Under the pieces are notes generated by a model. It was not told the DNA's origin. It saw only the letters and a list, made by a program, of their open reading frames with translations, and searched no databases. Of a stretch of DNA of 64,000 nt, positions 28,348 to 36,505 are shown piece by piece (within the stretch, counting starts at the first letter, position 1; every line of letters begins with the position of its first letter). This stretch comes from an uncultured Lachnospiraceae bacterium (GTDB lineage Bacteria > Bacillota > Clostridia > Lachnospirales > Lachnospiraceae). Location of the stretch: the NCBI GenBank assembly GCA_910577735.1, contig CAJTOO010000002.1:155907-219906 (forward strand), read 5' to 3'. Both the position numbers and the translations under genes were made by a program.

Positions 28348-29358
28348 TTATAAAAGTTGAATGCCGTTCTTCTTTGCCTCTGTCACAATCTCAGCCGGCC
28401 AGAGAGAACACTGTACCTCGCCGATATGCGCTTTTCTCAAGAAAAACATACAGATTCTGGACTGTCCGATACCGCCGCCGATGGTGAAGGGAAGGGTTTC
28501 GTCTATGATTGCCTTCTGGAAAGGCAGATTTGCACGTTCCGGACAGCCTGCTTTATCAAGCTGGGAAAGAAGCGCCTCTTTATCCACCCGGATTCCCATG
28601 GAAGACAGTTCCAAAGCAATATCGAGGACTGGATAGTAAACCAGGATATCTGCATTGAGGGTCCAGTCATCATAGTCCGGCGCCCGCCCATCGTGTTTGA
28701 CACCGGAAGCTAAGAGATCGCCAATCTGCATCAGGCATACGGCGCCCTTTTCTTTGGTTATGTAATATTCACGTTCTTTCGGGGTGCTGTCCGGATACAG
28801 GTCTTCCAGCTCCTGGGTCGTGATAAAGAAAATATCATGAGGCAGGAGCTCGTTGATATAATCATATTGGATGGCCATGTATTTTTCTGTTTTGCGGAGG
28901 ACCTTATAGACAGTTTTTACCGTATCCTGCAGGTAGTTAAGACAGCGTTCTTCACGGGAAATAATTTTCTCCCAGTCCCACTGATCCACATATATAGAAT
29001 GGATATTGTCTGTAATCTCGTCTCTGCGGACGGCACTCATATCTGTGTAGAGCCCCTCACCATGAGAAAAGCCATACTCATCTAAGGCCATACGTTTCCA
29101 CTTGGCAAGAGAGTGTACAATCTCTGCCAGAGCATCGTTCTGCTCCTTGATGCCGAAGGAGACGGGGCGTTCTACACCGTTTAAGTTGTCATTTAATCCT
29201 GATTCCGGATCTACGAACAGGGGGGCTGATACTCTCAGCAGATGAAGCTTTTCCGCCAGCAGATTCTGGAAAAAGTCTTTTACCGTCTTGATGGCAACCT
29301 GTGTGTCGTAGAGATTCAAGGCGGATTTGTAATCTTTGGGAATAAGTAAATGTTCCAT
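28348..29358 (-). CDS. asnA: Aspartate-ammonia ligase (asparagine synthetase A)
   Basis: Cytoplasmic enzyme of 336 residues that makes asparagine from aspartate, ammonia and ATP; close to the E. coli AsnA length of 330. It starts MEHLLIPKDYKSALNLYDTQ at the ATG with first base 29358, behind GAGG; an upstream in-frame ATG lacks a site. Family signatures include FVDPESGLNDNLNGVERPV, YVDQWDWEKI and the C-terminal GGGIGQSRICMFFL of the class II synthetase-like fold. It is monocistronic and stands opposite its neighbours. No T-box motif was found in its leader. Confidence 0.95.
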   Translation of the reverse strand: MEHLLIPKDYKSALNLYDTQVAIKTVKDFFQNLLAEKLHLLRVSAPLFVDPESGLNDNLNGVERPVSFGIKEQNDALAEIVHSLAKWKRMALDEYGFSHGEGLYTDMSAVRRDEITDNIHSIYVDQWDWEKIISREERCLNYLQDTVKTVYKVLRKTEKYMAIQYDYINELLPHDIFFITTQELEDLYPDSTPKEREYYITKEKGAVCLMQIGDLLASGVKHDGRAPDYDDWTLNADILVYYPVLDIALELSSMGIRVDKEALLSQLDKAGCPERANLPFQKAIIDETLPFTIGGGIGQSRICMFFLRKAHIGEVQCSLWPAEIVTEAKKNGIQLL

Positions 29359-29377
29359 GGATAACCTCGCTTGTTGC

Positions 29378-29399
29378 GCAGGCATGGTGCCTGCTTTTT
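29378..29399. repeat. Hairpin in the asnA leader with a T-run on the opposite strand
   Basis: GCAGGC and GCCTGC close a 5-base loop. The T-run follows on the + strand, but no + strand gene ends here. On the asnA transcript the hairpin lies just upstream of the ribosome site. Confidence 0.4.
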
Positions 29400-29843
29400 G
29401 ATTACTATTTAACCGCTTTTTGGAGAAGAAATCAAGTAAAATGTTTGCAAAAGCCGTTATTTTTTACGATCTTGTCAATCTGTGCAGTTATCAAGTCTGT
29501 CCAATGTGTGAAAGGAAGCTTAAGCGAGATGGATCGCTGGTTTCTGTAAATAACACTTGCAAAATATCTATAACAGGTTCTACAATATATCTTATATTGA
29601 CAGATTTCTATTCTGTCTATGGATAAGTTTTCCATCTTTGATTCTTTCCGGTGTTCGGAAATAATCCCTTAGTCATTGTTGTCTGGCTGAATGAAAGGTT
29701 CCTTTGCTGCCATCTGTTCAGGTCTGTTGTCCGTTCGATCTGCTGTGATCAGATATTTCCGGATTTCCCTGCGTTACTTTATCTGATGTGCCTAAGATTT
29801 CCTTGTATTCAGTCATAAGAAACTGTATAATGGAGGAAAATCT
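29400..29843. other. 444-base gap between asnA and the Rpn pseudogene
   Basis: AT-rich intergenic DNA with divergent promoters expected at its ends. I see no RNA gene, T-box or convincing short gene. TTGACA-like sequences occur on both strands (near 29473 and 29597), but neither has a good -10 at proper spacing. Confidence 0.5.
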
Positions 29844-30423
29844 ATGAGAAAACGAAATGTGAAGCAGTGGTACGGGCATGGGGACTGGTGGAGGAGGCTG
29901 CGGCTAAACCGCAGGTATAAGGATGTTCTCTTCAGACGTCTCTTTCGGGAGGAGCAGAACCTTTTGGACCTGTACAATGCCCTGAACGGCAGTGCCTACA
30001 AAGACCCCGGAGAACTGGAAGTGGTCACCATGGAGGATGTGATCTTCATGAGATGAAGAACGACCTCTATGGAAAAGGGCAGATAGGACTGCCCACACAG
30101 GTGTATATCGTATTCTATAATGGGAGCGGGATGCAGACGGACAGGCTGATGCTGTACCTGTCGGATGCCTATCAGACAGGTCGAGGGAGCGGTGCATATG
30201 GCAATAGAAAGCTGTATCGAGAGAGGGATTCTGAGGGATATGCTGTTGGCAGAGAAAGGAGAGGTGGTGCATATGCTCTTAACGGAATATGATGAGAAGA
30301 GGCATCTGAGGAATACCTTTGAGGAGGGGCGCAAAGAGGGATTAGAGGAAGGAATGGAGCAGGGAAGAGACAGCGGTTATTGAAAAGCTGGTTCGTGAGT
30401 TACAAACTTATTATCAGGAATGA
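29844..30423 (+). pseudogene. Decayed Rpn/PD-(D/E)XK nuclease-family transposase-like gene
   Basis: Remnant of the Rpn-type recombination-promoting nuclease family that is common in Clostridia. Three frames together give its landmarks in order: YKDVLFRRLFREEQNLLDLY and YNALNGSAYKDP, then VTMEDVIFM, then MKNDL; in the second frame QVYIVFYNGSG and LYLSDAY; in the third AIESCIERGILRDMLL and LLTEYDEKRHLRNTFEEGRK. An intact gene should encode about 300 residues. Here the segment between MKNDL and the QVYIVFYNG strand is deleted, a second deletion follows LSDAY, and at least three frameshifts occur (near 30053, 30165 and 30375). Ribosome site GGAGG remains before the first ATG. Confidence 0.8.
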
Positions 30424-30445
30424 TATTGTAGTTTATTACCGGGAA

Positions 30446-30485
30446 AGCAGAGCGTATGAAAGAGAGAGTATGCGCTCTGCTTTAT
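30446..30485 (+). terminator. Terminator after the Rpn pseudogene
   Basis: A 12-base-pair stem, AGCAGAGCGTAT with ATGCGCTCTGCT (one G-T pair), with a 12-base purine-rich loop and TTTATT. It is conserved although the gene ahead is broken. Confidence 0.7.
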
Positions 30486-30501
30486 TAATTATAAAAAAAT
30501 A

Positions 30502-30513
30502 GAACAAATGTTC
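30502..30513. promoter_or_regulatory. LexA (DinR-type) SOS box 1
   Basis: GAACAAATGTTC is a perfect GAAC-N4-GTTC, the Gram-positive LexA core. It lies 10 bases upstream of the -35 of the radical-SAM operon. Confidence 0.75.
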
Positions 30514-30523
30514 TAAAAAGGTG

Positions 30524-30552
30524 TTGCCAGGAGAATGAAAATGTGGTATATT
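30524..30552 (+). promoter_or_regulatory. Promoter of the radical-SAM/DUF4130 operon
   Basis: TTGCCA, exactly 17 bases, TATATT. It lies between two LexA-like boxes. Transcription should begin near 30559, which rules out the in-frame ATG at 30535 as the start codon. Confidence 0.75.
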
Positions 30553-30560
30553 AAGAAAAC

Positions 30561-30572
30561 AAACATATGTTC
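30561..30572. promoter_or_regulatory. LexA (DinR-type) SOS box 2
   Basis: AAACATATGTTC differs from GAAC-N4-GTTC by one base and contains the symmetric core AACATATGTT. It begins 8 bases after the -10 element. Confidence 0.65.
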
Positions 30573-30597
30573 TAGCTACGCAGAGAGGGGAAACACA

Positions 30598-31923
30598 GTG
30601 GAAGTCAGGATTTCATCACAGATGTCAATCATGGACAAACTCAAGATATTGGGAGAAGCAGCGAAGTATGATGTGTCCTGTAGTTCCAGCGGTTCATCCA
30701 GAAAGAATGACGGACAGGGAATCGGCAATACGGTGGCGGCTGGCCTGTGCCACAGCTTTGCATCTGACGGCAGGTGCGTGTCTCTTCTGAAAATTTTATT
30801 TACCAATGAGTGCATATATGACTGCCGTTATTGTGCAAACAGGTGCTCAAACGATGTGCCGAGGGCTTCCTTCACACCCGATGAAGTGTGTGAACTGACA
30901 ATGGAATTTTACAGGCGCAATTATATAGAAGGTTTGTTTTTGAGTTCTGGGATCCTGTATAGTCCCAATTACACTATGGAACTGATTTGTGAAACGGTGC
31001 ATAAACTGCGGATGCTGCATCGTTTCCAGGGTTATATCCATATCAAGGCGATACCGGGGGCAGATCCTCTTTTGATACAGCGCGCCGGATATCTGGCAGA
31101 CAGGATGAGCGTCAATCTGGAGATGGCTACGGCAGAGGGGCTTAAGGAGATGGCGCCCAATAAGCACCGCAAAAATATTCTGAAGCCCATGCGCCAGATT
31201 CAGAATGGTATTACTGAGAATAAAAATGAACTTACTTTATACAAACATGCGCCCCATTTTTGTGAGGCAGGACAGTCCACGCAGATGGTGATTGGCGCAT
31301 TGCCGGAGAGCGATTATCAGATTATGTCTGTGGCAGAGAATCTTTATGAGAAATTTTCGTTAAAGAGAGTATATTATTCGGCTTTTGTGAATGTGAATGA
31401 AGATAAAGCCCTGCCGGCTCTTGCGGGTGGACCGCCGCTTCTGCGGGAACACAGGCTGTATCAGGCAGATTGGCTGCTTCGATTTTATGACTTTAAAGTA
31501 GAGGAACTGTTAACGGCAGACCGGCCAAATTTTAATACGGCTATTGATCCTAAAGCAGATTGGGCGGTGCGGCATCTGGAGGTGTTTCCGGTGGAGATTA
31601 ATCGGGCAGATTATCGGCTCCTTCTGCGGATTCCGGGTGTTGGCGTGAAGAGTGCCAGAAGGATCATAAGCGCCAGAAGATTTGGCAATCTGACTTTTGA
31701 GGATTTAAAGAAGATAGGAGTGGTCTTAAAGCGGGCATTATATTTCATTACCTGTAATGGCAGGATGATGTATCCTACGAAGATAGAGGAAGAGTATATT
31801 GTGCGGAATCTGACGTACCAGAACCAAATGGGAAGGGGAGAGAAGCTGCCCTTTATGTCGGATGGAACGATTTATCAGCAGATGTCGTTATTTCCGCAGG
31901 AAATGAGACAGATGTCAGGGTGA
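30598..31923 (+). CDS. Putative DNA modification/repair radical SAM protein
   Basis: Cytoplasmic iron-sulfur enzyme of 441 residues, of the radical-SAM type linked to uracil-DNA-glycosylase-like proteins (family known as TIGR03916). The SAM cluster cysteines are visible as CIYDCRYC (Cys72, 76, 79). An AGQSTQMVIGA stretch and a helix-hairpin-helix DNA-binding motif, LLRIPGVGVKSARRI, lie near the C-terminus. I place the start at GTG 30598, behind GAGGGG, because the promoter covers the upstream ATG. Two LexA-like boxes flank the promoter, so SOS induction is predicted. It overlaps its usual partner by 4 bases. The reaction is unknown. Confidence 0.88.
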   Translation: MEVRISSQMSIMDKLKILGEAAKYDVSCSSSGSSRKNDGQGIGNTVAAGLCHSFASDGRCVSLLKILFTNECIYDCRYCANRCSNDVPRASFTPDEVCELTMEFYRRNYIEGLFLSSGILYSPNYTMELICETVHKLRMLHRFQGYIHIKAIPGADPLLIQRAGYLADRMSVNLEMATAEGLKEMAPNKHRKNILKPMRQIQNGITENKNELTLYKHAPHFCEAGQSTQMVIGALPESDYQIMSVAENLYEKFSLKRVYYSAFVNVNEDKALPALAGGPPLLREHRLYQADWLLRFYDFKVEELLTADRPNFNTAIDPKADWAVRHLEVFPVEINRADYRLLLRIPGVGVKSARRIISARRFGNLTFEDLKKIGVVLKRALYFITCNGRMMYPTKIEEEYIVRNLTYQNQMGRGEKLPFMSDGTIYQQMSLFPQEMRQMSG

Positions 31924-32807
31924 CAGGGTGGCGGCATTCTTCCTATCGGTTCAGGATGCCGCATAAGAAGCATCATGGCGGTTGGATTGACAAAGCTAAG
32001 CAGCACTTTTGGGAAAGGAACGTTTCTTTATATATGGAAGAAAAATATTTGGTCTGCGAGGATTCCCTGGAAGGAATCTTCACCGGAATTTATGAAGCCT
32101 ATGCCTTGCGGGAAGGGCATGAGCATGTGCACCTGCAGGTTGGTGAGGAGGATAATTACAGGTTATTTGCTGCCTATCTGCATATTTTGCCAGACGCAGG
32201 CAAGACTGGTAAGGTAGCGCGGACACTGCTTGGGCAGGTGGGTGAGAGCGCTTATCATGCATTATGCCGGGCGGCGGCTTCCTGTTATCCGGATAAAGGG
32301 GAGGCAGTCTATAAGACGGTGGTGGATGCCATCACTGCCGGCAGCGGCAGGCGTGTGATGGAGAATCTGAGAAATCCCTATGTCCGGAGGGCCTTTGAAC
32401 TGGCGCGCTATACGGCGAATGAAGCACATTATGAAACTGAATTTATCCGTTTTCAGGAATTAGATCAGGGAGTTCTTTTTTCCAGAATCGGGCCTAAAAA
32501 TAATGTGATTCCTTTTATCATGCCGCATTTTGCAGATCGGTTATGTCCGGAAGATTTTATGATTTATGATGAAAATCATGCACTTTTCGGGGTTCATCCG
32601 GCTAAGAAAGAGTGGTACCTGGTATCGGCCCAGGGAGATTTTGCGCCGGAGGCATTGCAGTGGTCTTCCAGAGAGGAAGAGTTTCAGGAATTATTTAAGG
32701 CTTTTCATGAGACAATAGGGATTAAGGAACGGGAGAATAAGAGACTACAGAGGCAAATGTGTGCTTATCGTTACCAAGATTATATGATGGAATTTCAAAG
32801 AAAGTGA
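31920..32807 (+). CDS. DUF4130 protein, partner of the radical SAM repair protein
   Basis: Probable DNA-metabolism protein of the family known as TIGR03915/DUF4130, 295 residues from GTG 31920, which overlaps the previous stop. Family members usually begin close to a CEDSxxGIF motif; here CEDSLEGIFTGIYEAY starts at residue 45, so ATG 32034 (257 residues) is a serious alternative start, although its ribosome site is poor. Other conserved-looking stretches are LRNPYVRRAFELARYTANEA, FSRIGPKNNVIPFIMPHFAD and the basic C-terminus with QMCAYRYQDYM. It resembles the DNA-glycosylase superfamily in this association. It should be co-induced by DNA damage. Confidence 0.82.
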   Translation: MTGWRHSSYRFRMPHKKHHGGWIDKAKQHFWERNVSLYMEEKYLVCEDSLEGIFTGIYEAYALREGHEHVHLQVGEEDNYRLFAAYLHILPDAGKTGKVARTLLGQVGESAYHALCRAAASCYPDKGEAVYKTVVDAITAGSGRRVMENLRNPYVRRAFELARYTANEAHYETEFIRFQELDQGVLFSRIGPKNNVIPFIMPHFADRLCPEDFMIYDENHALFGVHPAKKEWYLVSAQGDFAPEALQWSSREEEFQELFKAFHETIGIKERENKRLQRQMCAYRYQDYMMEFQRK

Positions 32808-32948
32808 ATAAAATGTGTTGCCTTGCTTTATTTTGCTAAAGTGGTTTATAGTCACACATCATAAAATTTCTTTTGAGATTCAAAATAATATTGGTAAGAT
32901 TGCAAAAAAATGCCAGAATGGTACTTTGCAGGGGGTAAAAAATGATTC

Positions 32949-32976
32949 TTTACAAAAGAAAAAAATCGTGTATAAT
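32949..32976 (+). promoter_or_regulatory. Promoter of the HPr-like gene
   Basis: TTTACA, 16 bases, TATAAT preceded by TG. It lies 77 bases upstream of the start codon. Confidence 0.65.
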
Positions 32977-33052
32977 TTACTCCAATGAGGAGCTGAAAAC
33001 GTTTTTCTATGTGTGTCTTTCGCATACATAAACAAAAAGGAAGGTGAAAGTT

Positions 33053-33277
33053 ATGCAACACAAGATCAAGTTGAGACCAAATGAAGTGAGGGACTTCGTG
33101 TCTGCAGCAAGTAAATGCGAATTTGATGTGGATATCTCCTACAACAGCTTCATCGTGGATGCAAAATCCATTATTGGCGTGTTAGGACTTAATTTCAATC
33201 AGATTTTAACCGTTGCGTATAACGGCTACGATGCTGAATTTGAAAGATATCTCAATAGATTTGCGGTAGCCGTATAG
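33053..33277 (+). CDS. HPr-family protein without the phosphocarrier histidine
   Basis: Small cytoplasmic protein of 74 residues with the HPr fold pattern. ATG 33053 follows AAGGAAGGTG; a GTG nine bases upstream is less likely. The regulatory-serine region reads VDAKSIIGVLGL, matching the NAKSIMGV site of HPr. The active-site histidine loop near residue 15 is missing: the N-terminus goes from KLRPNEVRDFVSAAS directly into the first helix. It therefore cannot carry phosphate in the PTS, but could be a Ser-phosphorylated co-regulator like Crh. It stands alone between its own promoter and a strong terminator. Confidence 0.8.
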   Translation: MQHKIKLRPNEVRDFVSAASKCEFDVDISYNSFIVDAKSIIGVLGLNFNQILTVAYNGYDAEFERYLNRFAVAV

Positions 33278-33302
33278 ATTGGTGCAGGAACGTGTCGCAT
33301 TG

Positions 33303-33352
33303 ACTCCCTATGTAAGATAGCGTAGTATCTTATGTAGGGAGTTTTTGTTTTT
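33303..33352 (+). terminator. Terminator of the HPr-like gene
   Basis: A 17-base-pair stem (arms 33303-33319 and 33326-33342, two G-T pairs) with a 6-base loop, followed by TTTTGTTTTTG. Confidence 0.9.
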
Positions 33353-33438
33353 GATGAGTTTGTGAAAGCACCAGGATACTGTAAACGCATAGTCAGAAGC
33401 AGTGATGCATGGATACAGACAGGAAGAAGGAAAGTATT

Positions 33439-35973
33439 ATGGAAGTACGCATTTCCGTGAGAGGGCTGGTAGAATTTATCCTGCGCTCCGGCAATATTGA
33501 CAATCGAAGAGCGGCATCTTCCGACAATGCCATGCAGGAGGGCGGACGCATCCACCGTATGATACAAAGACGTATGGGACCGGAGTATCAGGCAGAGGTT
33601 TCTCTTCGTTATGTGTACGATGCGGGAGAATACCAGATTGTGGTGGAGGGGCGTGCCGACGGCATTATTTCAAAACTCTGTAAAGATGCTGCGGCCAGAT
33701 CTCCAGTGTCCCTTTCCGAGGAAACAAAGCAGCTTCGGATTGAGGAAGTCATGGTACAGCCGTTGCAGGATGATTCTCTGGCGCCGGCGGTGGTATCACA
33801 GTCACAGAATATTCAGCAAGTAGAGGTGACCATTGATGAAATCAAGGGAACCTTTCAGGATGTAAAGAGGATGAAGGGGCCTGTGCCGGTGCACCTGGCA
33901 CAGGCAAAATGTTATGCCTGTATTTATGCCCAACAGCAGCAGCTTAACAATATACGGGTGCGAATGACCTATTGTCATATGGAGACAGAAGAAATCCGGT
34001 ATTTTCATTATGACTATACGTACGATGAGCTTGCGCTATGGTTTGGGGAACTCATGACACAGTATCGCAAGTGGGCGGATTATCATTTCATGTGGCAAAA
34101 AGTCAGACAGGAGTCAATCAGACAGATGACGTTCCCGTTTCCCTATCGGGAGGGGCAGAAGGATCTGGTGACCTATGTCTATCAGACGATTTATCATAAA
34201 AGGAAATTATTCATTGAAGCGCCTACAGGGGTGGGCAAGACGATTTCCACGGTGTTTCCGGCGCTCAAGGCTATGGGGGAAGAACTTTGTGAGAAGATAT
34301 TCTATCTCACGGCCAAGACGATCACACGTACGGTGGCCAGTGATACCTTTACGCTGCTGAGGGAGCGGGGGCTGAAAGTAAAGAGTGTGATTCTTACTGC
34401 CAGAGATAAGATCTGCTTTATGGAAGAGAGTGATTGTAATCCGGTGTATTGTCCCTTTGCCAAAGGGCATTATGACAGGATCAATGATGCCATGTACAAT
34501 CTGCTGACCCATGAGGATAATTATACCCGGGAGAAGATAGAGGAATATGCAAAGAAACATCAGGTCTGTCCTTTTGAAATGTGTCTGGACATAAGTCTGT
34601 TTTCTGACGCGGTAGTCTGTGATTATAATTATCTGTTTGATCCCCATGTTTATCTGCGGCGTTTTTTTACAGAAGGAATCAGGGGAGAATATATCTTTTT
34701 AGTGGATGAAGCTCATAACCTGGTGGAGCGGGGCCGGGATATGTACAGCGCCGTGCTTTGCAAAGAAGATTTCCTGGAACTAAAAAGAGCGGTCAAAGCC
34801 TATGATGAGAGGATTGCCAGGAATCTGGATAAATGCAACAGGGAACTGCTTTCCCTGAAAAGAGAGTGTGACACTTGTCGGATAGAGGAGAACATAGAGG
34901 GATTTGTGAGAACGCTGATTCGATTAAGTTCTTCTATTGAGGATTACCTGGAAGACCATGAAGACGGTCCCATTCGTAAGGAGATACTTGCCTTTTATTT
35001 TGAAGTGTCTCATTTCCTGGAGATGTATGAACTGATGGATGAGAGTTATGTGTCGTACACCCAGATGCGGGAGGATGGCAGCTTTATCGTGAAGCTGTTT
35101 TGTGTCAATCCTGCCAGGAATCTTAAAAATTGTATGATGCGGGGAAGAAGCACAATCCTGTTTTCTGCAACGCTTCTGCCGATTCAATATTATAAGAAGC
35201 TTTTGGGGGCAGAAGAGGGAGATTATGAAGTCTATGCAAGATCAGTCTTCAGACCGGAGAAGCTGGGATTGTATGTGGGCAGTGATGTGACCAGCCGCTA
35301 TACCCGACGGGGAGATGAGGAATATTACCGGATTGCATCCTATATTCATCACGTGGTCGAAAAGCGACATGGCAACTATATGCTGTTCTTTCCTTCGCAT
35401 GCTTTTCTGCGGCGGATTTATGAAATCTATCAGTCGTATTTTAATGCGGAGGAGACTGTGGAATGTATCCTGCAGGAGGATTACATGAATGAGGAGGCCA
35501 GGGAAGCCTTCTTAAACCGTTTTACCGGCAATGAGGACTGTGATCTGCAAAAGCTCATTCGGATGGATATTGAGATAGAGGAAGAAAGAAGCCTTTTAGG
35601 GTTTTGTGTGATGGGCGGCATCTTTGGCGAGGGGATTGATTTAAAGAATGACAGTCTGATCGGGGCAATCATCGTGGGGACAGGTCTTCCCCAGGTGTGT
35701 GATGAACGGGAAATCCTGAAAAAGTACTTTGATGGCTGGGGAGACAATGGTTTCGATTATGCCTATCGCTATCCGGGTATGAATAAGGTTCTGCAGGCAG
35801 CCGGAAGGGTGATAAGAACAGCAGATGATTTCGGGATTGTAGCACTTCTTGATGAGCGGTTCCTGTCGCCGGCTTATCAGAGACTATTCCCGCGGGAATG
35901 GCAGGAATATGAAATTGTCAATGTTGACCAGATAGGTCGAATGGTGGAGAGATTTTGGGATGAATGGCTGTAG
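33439..35973 (+). CDS. RecB-type nuclease fused to DinG/Rad3-type DNA helicase
   Basis: Predicted DNA-repair enzyme of 844 residues. ATG 33439 has AAGGAAAG ahead; an ATG 30 bases upstream has no site. Residues about 1-215 show a PD-(D/E)XK pattern: a His in EGGRIHRMIQ, Asp in VVEGRADGI, the E-x-K in TIDEIKGTF and the QxxxY helix HLAQAKCYACIYA. Residues about 240-844 form a superfamily 2 helicase with Walker A EAPTGVGKT, Fe-S cysteines spread over KICFMEESDCNPVYCPF and CPFEMC, DEAH in LVDEAHNL, and the C-terminal motif QAAGRVIRTADD. It would unwind and cut DNA at branched or damaged sites. No SOS box was seen upstream. Confidence 0.88.
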   Translation: MEVRISVRGLVEFILRSGNIDNRRAASSDNAMQEGGRIHRMIQRRMGPEYQAEVSLRYVYDAGEYQIVVEGRADGIISKLCKDAAARSPVSLSEETKQLRIEEVMVQPLQDDSLAPAVVSQSQNIQQVEVTIDEIKGTFQDVKRMKGPVPVHLAQAKCYACIYAQQQQLNNIRVRMTYCHMETEEIRYFHYDYTYDELALWFGELMTQYRKWADYHFMWQKVRQESIRQMTFPFPYREGQKDLVTYVYQTIYHKRKLFIEAPTGVGKTISTVFPALKAMGEELCEKIFYLTAKTITRTVASDTFTLLRERGLKVKSVILTARDKICFMEESDCNPVYCPFAKGHYDRINDAMYNLLTHEDNYTREKIEEYAKKHQVCPFEMCLDISLFSDAVVCDYNYLFDPHVYLRRFFTEGIRGEYIFLVDEAHNLVERGRDMYSAVLCKEDFLELKRAVKAYDERIARNLDKCNRELLSLKRECDTCRIEENIEGFVRTLIRLSSSIEDYLEDHEDGPIRKEILAFYFEVSHFLEMYELMDESYVSYTQMREDGSFIVKLFCVNPARNLKNCMMRGRSTILFSATLLPIQYYKKLLGAEEGDYEVYARSVFRPEKLGLYVGSDVTSRYTRRGDEEYYRIASYIHHVVEKRHGNYMLFFPSHAFLRRIYEIYQSYFNAEETVECILQEDYMNEEAREAFLNRFTGNEDCDLQKLIRMDIEIEEERSLLGFCVMGGIFGEGIDLKNDSLIGAIIVGTGLPQVCDEREILKKYFDGWGDNGFDYAYRYPGMNKVLQAAGRVIRTADDFGIVALLDERFLSPAYQRLFPREWQEYEIVNVDQIGRMVERFWDEWL

Positions 35974-36419
35974 ATTACTGTATTTCTGACATTATCCTAT
36001 CTGGTCAATTGAGAAAAAGGGAGAATTTTTTCCAAACATGTTGTATGGATGGTGGAAAAGTCGGGATTGCAGATTGACTTTTTCTGTCAAATGAGGTGAT
36101 AGGATTGATCGATTTAGAGCGGGATGCGACAGGTACAGTAAAAGATTTCGCTGCCAAATGATATATTTCGACAATTGTCTGATATAAAATACCGCAAATG
36201 ACATCCAGATTCTGACAAAAAGATACGGAGTTCACTGTGATGTGACATTGATGTCAATGTGGATAACTTTGTGGAAATTGGGGATTTCTTCGCAACAGGA
36301 GTACATTTTTTCAAAAATTTTGGGTGAAAACCTGTGGAAAAGTCGGCAAACGGATTTAAGTGTATAAAAAATAAACTGAATTGGTCAATATTCTGCCGTA
36401 TGATGTCGTAAAGGAAAGT
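35974..36419. other. Intergenic region with DnaA-box-like cluster
   Basis: About 450 AT-rich bases without a gene. It holds one perfect DnaA box on the minus strand (TGTGGATAA, 36258-36266) and two near matches in the same direction (TGTGGAAAT at 36270, TGTGGAAAA at 36333). There is also a palindrome ACATTGATGTCAATGT, a 12-base direct repeat TGGAAAAGTCGG (36052 and 36336), and one TTGAC-N7-GTCAA site. Confidence 0.45.
36074..36090. repeat. TTGAC-N7-GTCAA palindrome, site 4 (intergenic)
   Basis: Perfect match with spacer TTTTTCT, in the gap between the helicase and GH13 genes. Confidence 0.7.
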
Positions 36420-36449
36420 TTGACGGATGATGGAAAATGGTGGTATACT
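36420..36449 (+). promoter_or_regulatory. Promoter of the GH13 gene
   Basis: TTGACG, 18 bases, TATACT, about 57 bases before the start codon. Confidence 0.7.
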
Positions 36450-36505
36450 GATTCAGACATACTACAAGATATTGTGTTTTTTGTAATGTGAGAGGAGACA
36501 AAAAT

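Noticed and set aside
28348..29843. Asparagine T-box ahead of asnA
   Set aside because: No GGTGG(A/T)ACCGCG-type sequence is present on the minus strand of this region.
30535..30597. ATG 30535 as start of the radical SAM protein
   Set aside because: It lies between the -35 and -10 of the promoter, so it would not be transcribed.
35974..36419. Replication origin
   Set aside because: DnaA-like boxes are present, but no dnaA, dnaN or other origin genes flank the region and no AT-rich 13-mer array was recognised.
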